Source: Nostoc sp. NMS4 (lineage in GTDB: Bacteria > Cyanobacteriota > Cyanobacteriia > Cyanobacteriales > Nostocaceae). From it: a stretch of DNA of 35,712 bases. How positions within the stretch are numbered: the stretch's first letter is position 1; every line of letters begins with the position of its first letter. A model generated the notes under the pieces. That model was not told where the DNA came from and made no database searches. It saw nothing but the letters and a program-made list of their open reading frames with translations. The position numbers and the translations under genes were made by a program. The stretch is from contig NZ_JABXKI010000239.1 in NCBI RefSeq assembly GCF_017115095.1, positions 1 through 35,712 of the forward strand, in the 5' to 3' direction. Shown here piece by piece: positions 25,010 through 33,055 of the stretch.

Positions 25010-26726
25010 AGCGCCGGTCGAGTAAAAGTAATTGACAAATTAAAAAGACTATGAAGCAGGAATGAGCGACGAATTTTCTGGTGTAATGTGGGACATACGA
25101 GCCATAACATGAAGATTGTGAACAACAGCCATTCTGCGGAGATCAAAAAGGTTTTTCCGCAAACCAAGATAGCGAGCCTGGTCTCCTTGCCAGTGGCCAA
25201 TATGAGCTAATGTATGCTCAACACTGACACGCTGACGGAGTTGAGCGCGTCCTACCTCAGAAGTTTGACGCTCTCGGAGTTCCACTAGTAAAGATTCATC
25301 AGGGTGAATGGAAATGGTTCGACCATGTTTGCTGGTAGTGCATTGAGCATGTAGGGGACAAGCAAGACATTGATCTTTCGGAAAGTGGACAACACCACCT
25401 TCATGAAAGGGCAAACTGATACCATTTGGGCAGCGGATGAGAGAATTGTCCCAATCGAGAACAAAAGCATTTTTATCAAAAAGTTTACCATTGCGGACTT
25501 TCCAAGCTTTACAAATAATAGTTAGATCAGCTGTACGCTGTTTCACCAAATGACTGGTCAAATAGGCCCGGTCAATGTGCAATTCCTGAATAGTAACTTG
25601 TTGCTGTTTCAAATCTGACTCAATATCTAAAGTCACTGATGCTTCAGGTGCATTGGCGCTGGTAATACCGACAGCCCTGACTATTCCTATATCTAAATCC
25701 TTGGCAATATGACGTTTAAAACCATCAAATTTTTGACTGCGGCTTTTACGTCCATGACGCATATCTTCATCTTCAATGGAAATGCGTCTATCCTTGGCAA
25801 CCCCCTGACGAAGCTTTGGGGAACCGTCTGCTGCCTCCTCAACATCCTGGGTTTCAATTTGTCGTGCAATTGCCAGATTTGATTGTACTTGTTGAGCCGT
25901 TGAATCGTTGAAATCGGTTTTTTGGTTAATCTGTGATTCAACTGAGTTAAGGGTTTGTAAAATGTTTGACAGCGCGATATTTCTAGCTTCTGGATTATCC
26001 CAATCTAAGTCAAGAGCCGCTTTCAGGCTGGTTTTGGCGACGAGATCAGCACTAAAGTTTGATGCCACATTTTCTAAACTATCTTGATTACTTTCAGCTA
26101 TTATTGATAACACTTTTCTCAATGCATGACCTAATAAATTATAGGTATCTTCAACTCTTGCTGCTCCCCATAATGGACTTGAATCTAGGGCTATTCTTAA
26201 TGAAGTTGAATTATAGCCTCCGCGAACTTTAGCCATTTCAACTGTCTTTTCGATTAACCGTCTATCAAAAGATTGTGATATTAAAAGGGCACGGAATTTT
26301 ACTAGCGTTCCTTTGCTGAATGGGGCTTTTTCACAATCAAGGCAATCTAAAACTAGCTGCCATCTTCTATCCATTTCTATTGCTTCTATTGCCTCATCAT
26401 CTGAAACTCCTGTATATGCTTGAAGAATAATGAAAAGTGCCAATTGTGCTGGTGGCACAGGAGATAGTCCAACGCTACTATCTTTAAAAATTTTGGACAA
26501 TTCTAATTGAAAATCTGAATCAAACAGTTCGTGGCGGATCTGCCGCAAAAATACAAATAGCTTGGCTTTACGTATACGTTTTACTACTGTTGACTCTTTG
26601 GGTGATAACTCGATGGGAGGTTGCCAGATTGGTGGACGCATTTTATACCCTTTATTCCTTGAACCTCGGAGATTGGACACAACAAATATTGTATCTTTTG
26701 TCAACTACTTTTACTCGACCGGCGCT
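25010..26726 (-). mobile_element. IS1182-family insertion sequence, intact
   Basis: The 28-bp terminal inverted repeats begin AGCGCCGGTCGAGTAAAAGT at 25010-25037. Their complement is at 26699-26726, with one mismatch. CTAG flanks both ends (25006-25009 and 26727-26730) as a 4-bp target duplication. The element is 1717 bp with one transposase gene. A palindromic CTAG target is a known habit of some IS1182 members. Confidence 0.93.
25049..26641 (-). CDS. IS1182-family DDE transposase
   Basis: About 530 residues from ATG 26641 (MRPPIWQPPIELSPKESTVV), which has AAAGGG upstream; the frame stays open to 26704. The N-terminal helical part includes PVPPAQLALFIILQAYTGVS and the WQLVLDCLDCEKAPFSKGTL block usual in this family. 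Candidate catalytic acids are the Asp in RIALDSSPLWGA, the Asp in ELHIDRAYLTS and the Glu in RVSVEHTLAHI. A Cys-rich stretch (CLACPLHAQCTTSKHG) typical of IS1182/IS1380-like enzymes lies between the last two. It is complete with no frameshift, so the element may be active. It should cut both inverted repeats and paste at CTAG. Confidence 0.92.
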   Translation of the reverse strand: MRPPIWQPPIELSPKESTVVKRIRKAKLFVFLRQIRHELFDSDFQLELSKIFKDSSVGLSPVPPAQLALFIILQAYTGVSDDEAIEAIEMDRRWQLVLDCLDCEKAPFSKGTLVKFRALLISQSFDRRLIEKTVEMAKVRGGYNSTSLRIALDSSPLWGAARVEDTYNLLGHALRKVLSIIAESNQDSLENVASNFSADLVAKTSLKAALDLDWDNPEARNIALSNILQTLNSVESQINQKTDFNDSTAQQVQSNLAIARQIETQDVEEAADGSPKLRQGVAKDRRISIEDEDMRHGRKSRSQKFDGFKRHIAKDLDIGIVRAVGITSANAPEASVTLDIESDLKQQQVTIQELHIDRAYLTSHLVKQRTADLTIICKAWKVRNGKLFDKNAFVLDWDNSLIRCPNGISLPFHEGGVVHFPKDQCLACPLHAQCTTSKHGRTISIHPDESLLVELRERQTSEVGRAQLRQRVSVEHTLAHIGHWQGDQARYLGLRKNLFDLRRMAVVHNLHVMARMSHITPENSSLIPAS

Positions 26727-26769
26727 CTAGCCATCGCACTTGACTAGAGAGAGTAGCAGTAACCATTTT

Positions 26770-26814
26770 TTTACTTATGAGAATATTGCTTATAAGAACA
26801 TTGCTTATAAGAAC
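26770..26814. repeat. Three tandem 15-bp repeats
   Basis: ATTGCTTATAAGAAC occurs exactly at 26785-26799 and 26800-26814. A third, diverged copy, TTTACTTATGAGAAT, sits at 26770-26784 (11 of 15 bases). The perfect 15-bp phase suggests an iteron-type binding site. The DNA between the insertion sequence and 26882 has no other feature. Confidence 0.7.
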
Positions 26815-26881
26815 CACAGTTCCAATAACTAACAGTGACTACAGCAAAGCTTGATGCAATCAATTTGAATTGCACCAGAGT

Positions 26882-27034
26882 TCACAACGTCGGTTTGTGT
26901 TTTCCCAATTTTGGGAAAAATTCACTGACTAGCCGGCGTTGCAATTCTGGGCCACTCTCCCCCATCACTACACCATCAGTTTTCTCGACCCACCGCTTAA
27001 TGCGATCGCACGGGTGTTCTCGTTGCGATCGCAT
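26882..27034 (-). pseudogene. Rep C-terminal fragment (50 codons)
   Basis: The frame from ATG 27034 reads DRIKRWVEKTDGVVMGESGP and ELQ. It matches the extreme C-terminus of the initiator at 29774 (DGIKRWVEKTLGVVMGDNGP, ELQL). In the intact gene the stop follows ELQL and palindrome site 8 comes 8 bp later. Here the frame continues through palindrome site 7 (EFFPKLGK). The fragment is therefore a duplicated rep 3' end together with its palindrome, with an altered stop. Confidence 0.7.
26902..26917. repeat. Palindrome site 7, TTCCCAA-TT-TTGGGAA
   Basis: The arms extend to 9 bp with T/A flanks. It lies inside the rep C-terminal fragment frame, at the point corresponding to just beyond the stop of the intact rep gene. 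Confidence 0.9.
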
Positions 27035-27045
27035 ATTTACCAGAT

Positions 27046-27261
27046 TTATCTATCTGGTGGTATGCAAACCTCTTTTTTTAGTTGAAGGTCAAGTGAAAGC
27101 GATAGCTTAAGGTTCAATGACCCGCAGGTAGAGGAGGCTAAAACCCAAAGAGATGCTAAAGCAACTACTCCTCCAACAATGATGAAGGCAGTTGATCTGT
27201 AATGAGATTTTTTTGAGCGATTCGGACGACGGGTTAGTGTCTGTCTTTGAAACCTATTCAT
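27046..27261 (-). CDS. Small membrane protein divergent from the NACHT gene
   Basis: 71 residues; ATG 27261 has AAGG seven bases upstream. The N-terminus is strongly basic (MNRFQRQTLTRRPNRSKKSH), followed by one hydrophobic helix (STAFIIVGGVVALASLWVLA) and a C-terminal tail SLNLKLSLSLDLQLKKEV. That alternating polar/Leu tail resembles the SLSL/LDLDL tract of the NACHT protein encoded 130 bp away in the opposite direction. It is a single-pass inner-membrane protein, possibly a partner of the NACHT protein, but that link is only positional and stylistic. Confidence 0.55.
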   Translation of the reverse strand: MNRFQRQTLTRRPNRSKKSHYRSTAFIIVGGVVALASLWVLASSTCGSLNLKLSLSLDLQLKKEVCIPPDR

Positions 27262-27391
27262 TTGATACCTTTAAAATCTGGGGTTGAACTTTGGTTGTCT
27301 TCAATTACCATCAGACCCCAGATTTCTTAACCATTGGCCAGACAAAGGTGTTGGAGTTATGTAAGACTTAGGTAAAAGTTGTGGTAGGTTA

Positions 27392-29599
27392 ATGGCAAGG
27401 TCATCAAGGTCACTCCGAGCATCGACAGCAGGTCTGGAAAAAGCTAATAACGCATTTAAGCTGAAGGGGTGGACTCAGGATTACTTGGCTGGGACTGTTG
27501 GATGTTCTCGTCAAACCATCAATAATTTTTTTGCCAAACGACCTGTTGACAAGGGTATATTCCAAAGCATTTGTACAGAATTGGGTTTGGAGTGGGGAGA
27601 GATTGCAGAACTAGAAACCGGAGAAGAAAAACCCATTGTCCCAACAACAATCGATGCTTTAGTAAATCAGGTGCGTGAAAAAGTCAGCGCAGACATTCAA
27701 AAACGATGCGGATGGATGCGTGTTTTGGACATGACTCAGCCCATCGGGATAAATGACATTTACACAGATGTCAATATTCTGGAGAAAATTACAGGACGCA
27801 AACGATTAGAAATAGCTCAACTTTTAGAAAACTTCAACCCGGAAGGCTTCGAGCGATTTGGACTGAATCAAGCGATAGGAAAGCGAGTTCCAGGTCTGGA
27901 GGCTGTTGAGCAACATTCCAAATTAATGATTTTAGGAAAGCCAGGAGCTGGTAAGACAACTTTTTTAAAACGAATAGCAATTCAATGTAATTTAGGGAAT
28001 TTTTTAGCGAATTATGTTCCAATTTTCATTACGCTAAAAGACTTTGCTGAAGAAGAAGGTAAACTAAGTTTATTACAATATATAAATAATCAATTTGTTA
28101 ATAATAATAATATTTCAGAACAAAAAATAATTAAAACACTGCTGCTTCAGGGTCGGGCAATTGTATTATTGGATGGGTTAGACGAAGTTAAGCAAGCAGA
28201 CAATGATAGGGTTTTAAAAGAAATTCGTGACTTCTCCATTCAGTACGATGCTAACCATTTTGTGATCACCTGCCGGATTGCGTCAAAGGAATATACATTT
28301 GAACAGTTTACTGAGGTTGAGGTTGCCGATTTTGATGATAAGCAGATTGCGGAGTTTGCTACAAAATGGTTTCAAACTAAAGACCCAAAGAAAGCTGAAA
28401 ACTTTATTCATAAACTCCAAGGAAACCAACGAATTAAAGAATTAGCAACCAATCCTTTGCTTTTGACATTGTTGTGTTTATTATTTGGCGAATCTACAGA
28501 TTTTCCTTTAAATCGTGCTGAACTATACGAGGAAGGGGTAGAAGTATTGCTGAAAAAGTGGGATGGTACACGCAGCATTGAACGCGATGTAGTTTATCAC
28601 AAACTCTCTCTCAAACGCAAAGAAGACCTCCTCAGCAAGATTGCTTTAGAAACCTTTGTAGATGGCAATTATTTTTTCAAAGAAAGACTTGTAAAACAAT
28701 ACATTAGTGATTACATTCAGAATCTCCCTGATGCCCAAACCGATCCAGAAGCGCTTTTACTAAATAGTAAAGCCGTACTGAAATCGATTGAGGCACAACA
28801 TGGATTACTTGTAGAAAGAGCCAGAGGAATTTATTCATTTTCTCATTTAACATTTCATGAGTTCTTCACCGCTAGAAATATCGATTCTCAACAGACATTT
28901 CAACAGTTAGTTAGTCATATTACTGACAAGCGTTGGCGAGAGGTCTTCTTGCTAACTGTAGGGATGTTGAAAAATTCTGATGAATTGTTGTTGTTGATGA
29001 AACAGCAGATTGATAGGCATCTAGCAGACGATGAAGAACTACAGCAATTCTTGACTTGGATTAATGAAAAATCATGTTCTGTAGAAACCCGCTATAAACC
29101 TGCTGCTGTTCGAGCCTTCTACTTCTCCCTCTCCCTCTCCCGATCCCTCTCCCTCTCCCGATCCCTCGACCTCGACCTCTCCCGATCCCTCTCCCGATCC
29201 CTCGACCTCGACCTCGACCTCGACCTCGACCTCTCCCGATCCCTCGACCTCGACCTCTCCCGATCCCTCGACCTCAATTTCTCCCGATCCCTCGACCTCG
29301 AATTAAAGCGATCACTACAACAAGTCAAAGACCAACTGCCCAATTCAAGTGAAGGTAAAAAAGCATTTAAACAGTGGTGGCAAACAAATGGTCAAACCTG
29401 GACTGAACACCTCAGAACCGTAATCATTCAGCGTCGCAATATTGGACACGATTGGCAGTTTAGCGATATTCAGAAGGAACTATTGAAGCAGTACTATGAC
29501 GCAAATAAGCTACTGGTTGAGTGCCTCAACAGTGAATGTTATGTAAGCCGTTCAGTTCGACAGGAGATTGAAGATACATTGCTATTGCCAGTAAGTTGA
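27392..29599 (+). CDS. HTH-NACHT STAND NTPase with low-complexity repeat tract
   Basis: 735 residues. Residues 20-70 form a helix-turn-helix ([20 protein letters not shown]). A linker precedes the NACHT module: Walker [10 protein letters not shown] at 182-190, Walker [12 protein letters not shown] at 256-266, sensor region [12 protein letters not shown], and the winged-helix region [18 protein letters not shown]. Residues about 577-637 are seven SRSL units mixed with DL dipeptides, encoded by a 6-bp-based repeat. A C-terminal helical cap ([20 protein letters not shown]) follows. Proteins of this family are switch-like ATPases, several of which are anti-phage. The HTH could sense or bind DNA instead of carrying an enzymatic effector. 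A typical nuclease or TIR effector is absent. Confidence 0.87.
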   Translation: MARSSRSLRASTAGLEKANNAFKLKGWTQDYLAGTVGCSRQTINNFFAKRPVDKGIFQSICTELGLEWGEIAELETGEEKPIVPTTIDALVNQVREKVSADIQKRCGWMRVLDMTQPIGINDIYTDVNILEKITGRKRLEIAQLLENFNPEGFERFGLNQAIGKRVPGLEAVEQHSKLMILGKPGAGKTTFLKRIAIQCNLGNFLANYVPIFITLKDFAEEEGKLSLLQYINNQFVNNNNISEQKIIKTLLLQGRAIVLLDGLDEVKQADNDRVLKEIRDFSIQYDANHFVITCRIASKEYTFEQFTEVEVADFDDKQIAEFATKWFQTKDPKKAENFIHKLQGNQRIKELATNPLLLTLLCLLFGESTDFPLNRAELYEEGVEVLLKKWDGTRSIERDVVYHKLSLKRKEDLLSKIALETFVDGNYFFKERLVKQYISDYIQNLPDAQTDPEALLLNSKAVLKSIEAQHGLLVERARGIYSFSHLTFHEFFTARNIDSQQTFQQLVSHITDKRWREVFLLTVGMLKNSDELLLLMKQQIDRHLADDEELQQFLTWINEKSCSVETRYKPAAVRAFYFSLSLSRSLSLSRSLDLDLSRSLSRSLDLDLDLDLDLSRSLDLDLSRSLDLNFSRSLDLELKRSLQQVKDQLPNSSEGKKAFKQWWQTNGQTWTEHLRTVIIQRRNIGHDWQFSDIQKELLKQYYDANKLLVECLNSECYVSRSVRQEIEDTLLLPVS
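29121..29305 (+). repeat. In-frame 6-bp-based tandem repeat within the NACHT gene
   Basis: Units CTCTCCCGATCCCTC (seven copies of CCCGATCCCTC) are interleaved with runs of CTCGAC. All units are multiples of 3 and mostly 6 bp, so gain or loss keeps the frame. The plus strand is almost entirely pyrimidine apart from GAC/GAT. Confidence 0.92.
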
Positions 29600-29773
29600 A
29601 ACATAACGCGAAACTGCGATGCCGAAGGCGGTAAAGGGGAGCAGAAGTTGAGCGACTTACAAAAAGGTCGCTAAACGGGTGACAGGAACCAATATCTCCT
29701 AAAGCGCAAGTTGTTCAGGGTAAAACCATCACCAGAATTTTAGTAATATATTCCCAATTTTGGGAAAGTTTAC
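29600..29773. other. Short convergent intergenic region with palindrome site 8
   Basis: It lies between the NACHT stop and the initiator stop. It has a GC-rich repeat-like stretch (GCGATGCCGAAGGCGG near 29617) and palindrome site 8 at 29751-29766, 8 bp after the initiator stop. Confidence 0.55.
29751..29766. repeat. Palindrome site 8, TTCCCAA-TT-TTGGGAA
   Basis: Perfect arms; it sits just past the stop of initiator 2 on the minus strand. The same order, Rep C-terminus then palindrome, recurs at site 7. Confidence 0.9.
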
Positions 29774-31270
29774 TCACAATTGCAATTCTGGGCCATTATC
29801 CCCCATCACAACGCCCAGAGTTTTCTCGACCCAACGTTTAATACCATCGCGCAGCGCCGGGGCATTCCTCCAGCTAGTTTGTTTAATTTGCAATATCCTG
29901 AGCAGTTCCTCATCAGGACTCACCTCCGGTTCGGGAGTCGGGGCAATAGCAATAAATTCTTGCAATGGCTGAATAATTCCCGCATTGGCAGCTGCATCAA
30001 AACTCATACTCTGAGTGCAAGCCGGAGTTACAGAATTCGTCGGGAGTGCGACCTGCGCCCCCTTATCTACTAGCTCTTGGATATTAACCATCACCTGCCG
30101 GACGTTCTGATGATTAGCTTCTGGCATCGCTACAAAACAACTGGGCAGAATTGCTTTGATACCACTAGCTACCTGCTGATTACAGTTCTGGGCGACCCGT
30201 TGCATATACTCTAGGAACTCTGGAAATATCGCAACAGTTGTGCGATCGCAATCCTTGTAAAACTCAGAGTAAGCATTTGAAATTGCTGCCGCTTCCCACT
30301 TGCCACCTTGAGGCTTGTACTTCTTGTCGGCCCACCAATGCAAAAATACGGGGAAAGGCCGCTTCGGAGCAATCTCCCAAACTTGCTGTGCTTGGTCTTT
30401 TACCTCTGGTGATGAATCAGATTTCTTTTTAAAGCCCACTCCCGCCACGGAGTCACATTTAGGTTCGGTAACTAATTTTTCAAAGCTCGGTGGCGGCGCG
30501 GCGGAACATTCACCCTCAGAACTGTCTGTGTGGTCATTGAGTGGCTTTTGTTCAAGACTTCCAACGTAGTGCGTATTGATGGGTGGTTCATCGCTCCAGG
30601 GGTCAAAATCAAGCCATTGGTCAAGCTCTTGATTTTCTTGGTTTTTATCTAAAACTCTTTCTTTCTCGATTTCCCGATCTTGAGTAGAAATAGAGTTTTC
30701 TTTATATGTAGAAGGAAATTGTGTTTGCAATTTCGCGTCGTTGCGATCGCAATCTCGTGTCATTGCATTTGCAATTTCGGCATCCAATAAGGGGTTTGGG
30801 CTTTTTCCATAACAATGAGGGAAACAGCCTGTTAATTCAAACAAACGTTCTACATCAAGTGTCATCCAAGAGGAAGTCAAATCAGGATGCCAGTGCGGAG
30901 GTTTTGTAACCAGATGTTTTTTTAAACGCACATAGCAGTCCTTCTCAATAATTCCGAGTGCCTCCAATTCTCTAGCCATCTTTCCAAAATTCCAGGGGCT
31001 GAGAGATGTAAACTGGTTACTCGTCCAATCTTCATAAGAGTTGTAGATCCACTTTCTGTCATCCTCCGTGCGATACCCATACCCAGACTGCATCCAGAAT
31101 GCAAGCTGATTAATTAAAATACATGCTTCTGCTGGATGACAAACATTAAGCTCCTTCATTGCTCTTGCCAGTTCGGGGCTATAAATAAGTGTCAAGTTCT
31201 TGGATTTCGCAGATGCATTAATTTCTTGTGTCTCTGGCGCGAACGCAGTTGTCATTTGTGCTACTACCAT
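29774..31270 (-). CDS. Winged-helix replication initiator-like protein 2
   Basis: 498 residues; ATG 31270, with an internal ATG five codons later. Residues 28-125 carry the same winged-helix domain as the gene at 22991 (AEACILINQLAFWMQSGYGY, WIYNSYEDWTSNQFTSLSPW, ARELEALGIIEKD). The middle (190-300) is a polar, Asp/Glu/Gln-rich linker. The C-terminal third includes FPVFLHWWADKKYKPQGGKW and AAAISNAYSEFYKDCDRTTV, ending in IKRWVEKTLGVVMGDNGPEL. It is likely an initiator of a second replicon. Iteron-like direct repeats (31414-31603) lie upstream. Unlike the first initiator it has no loader gene behind it. Confidence 0.7.
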   Translation of the reverse strand: MVVAQMTTAFAPETQEINASAKSKNLTLIYSPELARAMKELNVCHPAEACILINQLAFWMQSGYGYRTEDDRKWIYNSYEDWTSNQFTSLSPWNFGKMARELEALGIIEKDCYVRLKKHLVTKPPHWHPDLTSSWMTLDVERLFELTGCFPHCYGKSPNPLLDAEIANAMTRDCDRNDAKLQTQFPSTYKENSISTQDREIEKERVLDKNQENQELDQWLDFDPWSDEPPINTHYVGSLEQKPLNDHTDSSEGECSAAPPPSFEKLVTEPKCDSVAGVGFKKKSDSSPEVKDQAQQVWEIAPKRPFPVFLHWWADKKYKPQGGKWEAAAISNAYSEFYKDCDRTTVAIFPEFLEYMQRVAQNCNQQVASGIKAILPSCFVAMPEANHQNVRQVMVNIQELVDKGAQVALPTNSVTPACTQSMSFDAAANAGIIQPLQEFIAIAPTPEPEVSPDEELLRILQIKQTSWRNAPALRDGIKRWVEKTLGVVMGDNGPELQL

Positions 31271-31413
31271 TTCGCTGCACCTTCGGTTTGTTGCAGGGTG
31301 GAGGTGGCTGTGGAAGAATTATTGTTTGTGCATAGCTTGTTGAAATCCCAATCTTTGTCTTTGTTGTGGATGTTACTTGCAGGTTTTATCATGCTTCTCC
31401 TTTTACCTAAAAG

Positions 31414-31603
31414 AAGCGAATCTTCAAGCCTTGTTACGCCTACAAAGGAGTGTTACTATGGGAGAATAGTAGACAACCTTGCCAGCAAATAGAAGATTTG
31501 CTTGCTTGGTGGATTTGCTGAAAGTGAACTTCTCCTAATTGGTAGAAGATTCGCTTTGTGAATTGTCCCCTTGGTGGATTTCGCCTGGGCGGTAGATTCG
31601 CTT
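31414..31603. promoter_or_regulatory. Iteron-like repeats upstream of initiator 2 (candidate origin)
   Basis: AAGATTCGCTT or close variants occur at 31414-31424 (inverted, exact), 31493-31503 (one change), 31546-31556 (within TTGGTAGAAGATTCGCTT, 31539-31556) and 31590-31603 (CGGTAGATTCGCTT). Two related units, TTGGTGGATTTGCT (31506-31519) and TTGGTGGATTTCGCCT (31571-31586), lie between them. This arrangement is typical of iteron plasmids. No reading frame here is convincing. Confidence 0.6.
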
Positions 31604-31816
31604 TTGTGTTAAGGAGCTACTGTTGGGCTTACTCAAAACTTTTCTCGTCGGCAAACTTGAATGGAGTTTTGGGTAAAGTATCAGTAAGCTCCGAAAATTG
31701 AGAAATTCAGAATATCCTTATTATTCTCATAACTACTATGATACACCAAGTTGCGCGTTTCATAATAATTTATCGCAAAACTTGTAGTAATTATGAATTG
31801 ATGAAGGGTAAAACAG

Positions 31817-32401
31817 ATGAAGCAAGGGTTGACCATGCTGCAAGAGGCTGCCATGTTTTCAGAAAAGCAAGTCGTTGCGCTGACTGGCTTTAGTCGAAAA
31901 CGGTTGTACAACCTCAGCATTTCAAAAATTGTTCAACCTCAAAAAGACCCTATCCTCTACACTTGGAAACAGGTAATCTTTCTACGAATGCTTTATCTTC
32001 TAAGAGAAGATTGGTCGCTTCAGATGCTGGAAAAAATTTTTAAAGCTTTTCCTGATGACAAAATTGAAGAAATAATTGAAGGCATTGATACGTCTACTGC
32101 GATAGCACTTTTTTCTGAAAGTAGCGGCGAATTACAATTTAAAATTCTGGGGCCTATAACCTTTGACAGCGATTTAGAAAAATATGCTTTCAACAAATCC
32201 TTAGAAAGCTTTAAAGAAGGCAAACTTCTTGATTATGAGAAAACTCATGCCATTGTTTCTTGCATTATTGGAGATGAACCGAATGGTTCAAAAATTTCAA
32301 TACAAAAACAAACTGTTATTATCATTCCAGAATTGATTAGAGAATTAAAAAAGGTTGCAGACGGTCTAAATATCGAATATTTTGACTTAAAAGTTGGTTA
32401 G
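31817..32401 (+). CDS. MerR-like transcriptional regulator
   Basis: 194 residues. Residues 12-75 fit a MerR winged-helix: FSEKQVVALTGFSRKRLYNL, then PILYTWKQVIFLRMLYLLRE and DWSLQMLEKIFKAFPD. The typical MerR Tyr-Ser/Tyr-Thr at the wing is present as LYTW. The C-terminal 120 residues are a novel effector or dimerisation domain with no Cys pairs for metal binding. AAGGG lies nine bases before the ATG. It lies divergent from initiator 2, beyond the iteron-like repeats, so it might control replication gene expression. A good terminator follows. Confidence 0.6.
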   Translation: MKQGLTMLQEAAMFSEKQVVALTGFSRKRLYNLSISKIVQPQKDPILYTWKQVIFLRMLYLLREDWSLQMLEKIFKAFPDDKIEEIIEGIDTSTAIALFSESSGELQFKILGPITFDSDLEKYAFNKSLESFKEGKLLDYEKTHAIVSCIIGDEPNGSKISIQKQTVIIIPELIRELKKVADGLNIEYFDLKVG

Positions 32402-32438
32402 TTTTAATTAAATTACTCAAATATTCTTCATTATTTTA

Positions 32439-32466
32439 AATAACCTGGCTGCAAAGTCAGGTTATT
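32439..32466 (+). terminator. Terminator hairpin after the MerR-like gene
   Basis: AATAACCTG (32439-32447) pairs perfectly with CAGGTTATT (32458-32466) and is followed by ATTTTATT. Loop 10 nt. Confidence 0.75.
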
Positions 32467-32623
32467 ATTTTATTCAGTATGCAGAAATTCAAAATTTCCT
32501 GCCACACCTATACCTGCATTATTTAATAAAGAATTACTAATTCGTTAAAGCGTGGGTAGGCACGGCTATTTACAGCGATCAATATTTGTATTACTACGCT
32601 GACTGAAATTTAAGTTGCACTTA

Positions 32624-32839
32624 TCATTCTCCTCCCTTCGCTTTTTTAGTAGGTGAAGGGTTTTCTGTTTTACGTCGTTCGTCTAGAAATTTTTTTACCA
32701 GTACGAGTACCAGCGCTGGTACAGTTCTGTACTGTTCATCAGCAGCTTGTTGTAATTCGTCCAACTCCTCCTCGGAGACTCGGATCGTAATTCGCGGCTT
32801 ATCGGAAGGCATGAGTAAGGTGTATACAATCAATGCCAT
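32624..32839 (-). CDS. CopG-like ribbon-helix-helix protein
   Basis: 71 residues. The start at ATG 32839 is supported by a strong AAAGGAGGT 5 bases upstream. After a short tail the RHH reads KPRITIRVSEEELDELQQAA (strand and helix A) then YRTVPALVLVLVKKFLDERR (helix B). A Lys-rich end follows (KTENPSPTKKAKGGE). Such proteins bind operators as dimers. It is divergent from the ParM-like operon and shares a 220-bp promoter region holding a TTGACA...TATCCT promoter and inverted repeats. It may be the centromere-binding or autoregulatory partner of the actin-type system. Confidence 0.75.
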   Translation of the reverse strand: MALIVYTLLMPSDKPRITIRVSEEELDELQQAADEQYRTVPALVLVLVKKFLDERRKTENPSPTKKAKGGE

Positions 32840-32873
32840 TATCCACCTCCTTTAGAAAAATTTGTTCTTGGTG

Positions 32874-32903
32874 TTGACAGGTGACGACACCTTTCGTTAT
32901 CCT
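32874..32903 (+). promoter_or_regulatory. Sigma-70 type promoter for the ParM operon
   Basis: TTGACA (32874-32879) and TATCCT (32898-32903) are 18 bp apart on the plus strand. A perfect 12-bp inverted repeat, AACGCTTATCAG (32930-32941) and CTGATAAGCGTT (33007-33018), lies downstream, before the ParM start. Confidence 0.6.
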
Positions 32904-32929
32904 ACCAGATATAGACTAAAAACGCCCAT

Positions 32930-33018
32930 AACGCTTATCAGAAGCCTAATTCACCCGAATTCAGGTTACAGAATTTTATTGCCGATAAATAGATCAAAAC
33001 CCAGCACTGATAAGCGTT
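32930..33018. promoter_or_regulatory. Inverted repeat in the ParM leader, candidate parC/operator
   Basis: AACGCTTATCAG (32930-32941) and CTGATAAGCGTT (33007-33018) are perfect complements 65 bp apart. Two inverted boxes between a promoter and parM fit a regulator or centromere looping site. Confidence 0.55.
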
Positions 33019-33055
33019 TTGCTGAATTAATTAATCTTTGTAGAGGATTTTGAAA

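Noticed and set aside
29119..29343. Minus-strand frame rich in [13 protein letters not shown] resembling an RS-domain protein
   Set aside because: It is the antisense reading of the NACHT gene 6-bp repeat and has no independent start signal.
30238..30569. Plus-strand frames antisense to initiator 2
   Set aside because: They are shadows of the real minus-strand gene, with Cys/Ser-rich composition typical of antisense reading.
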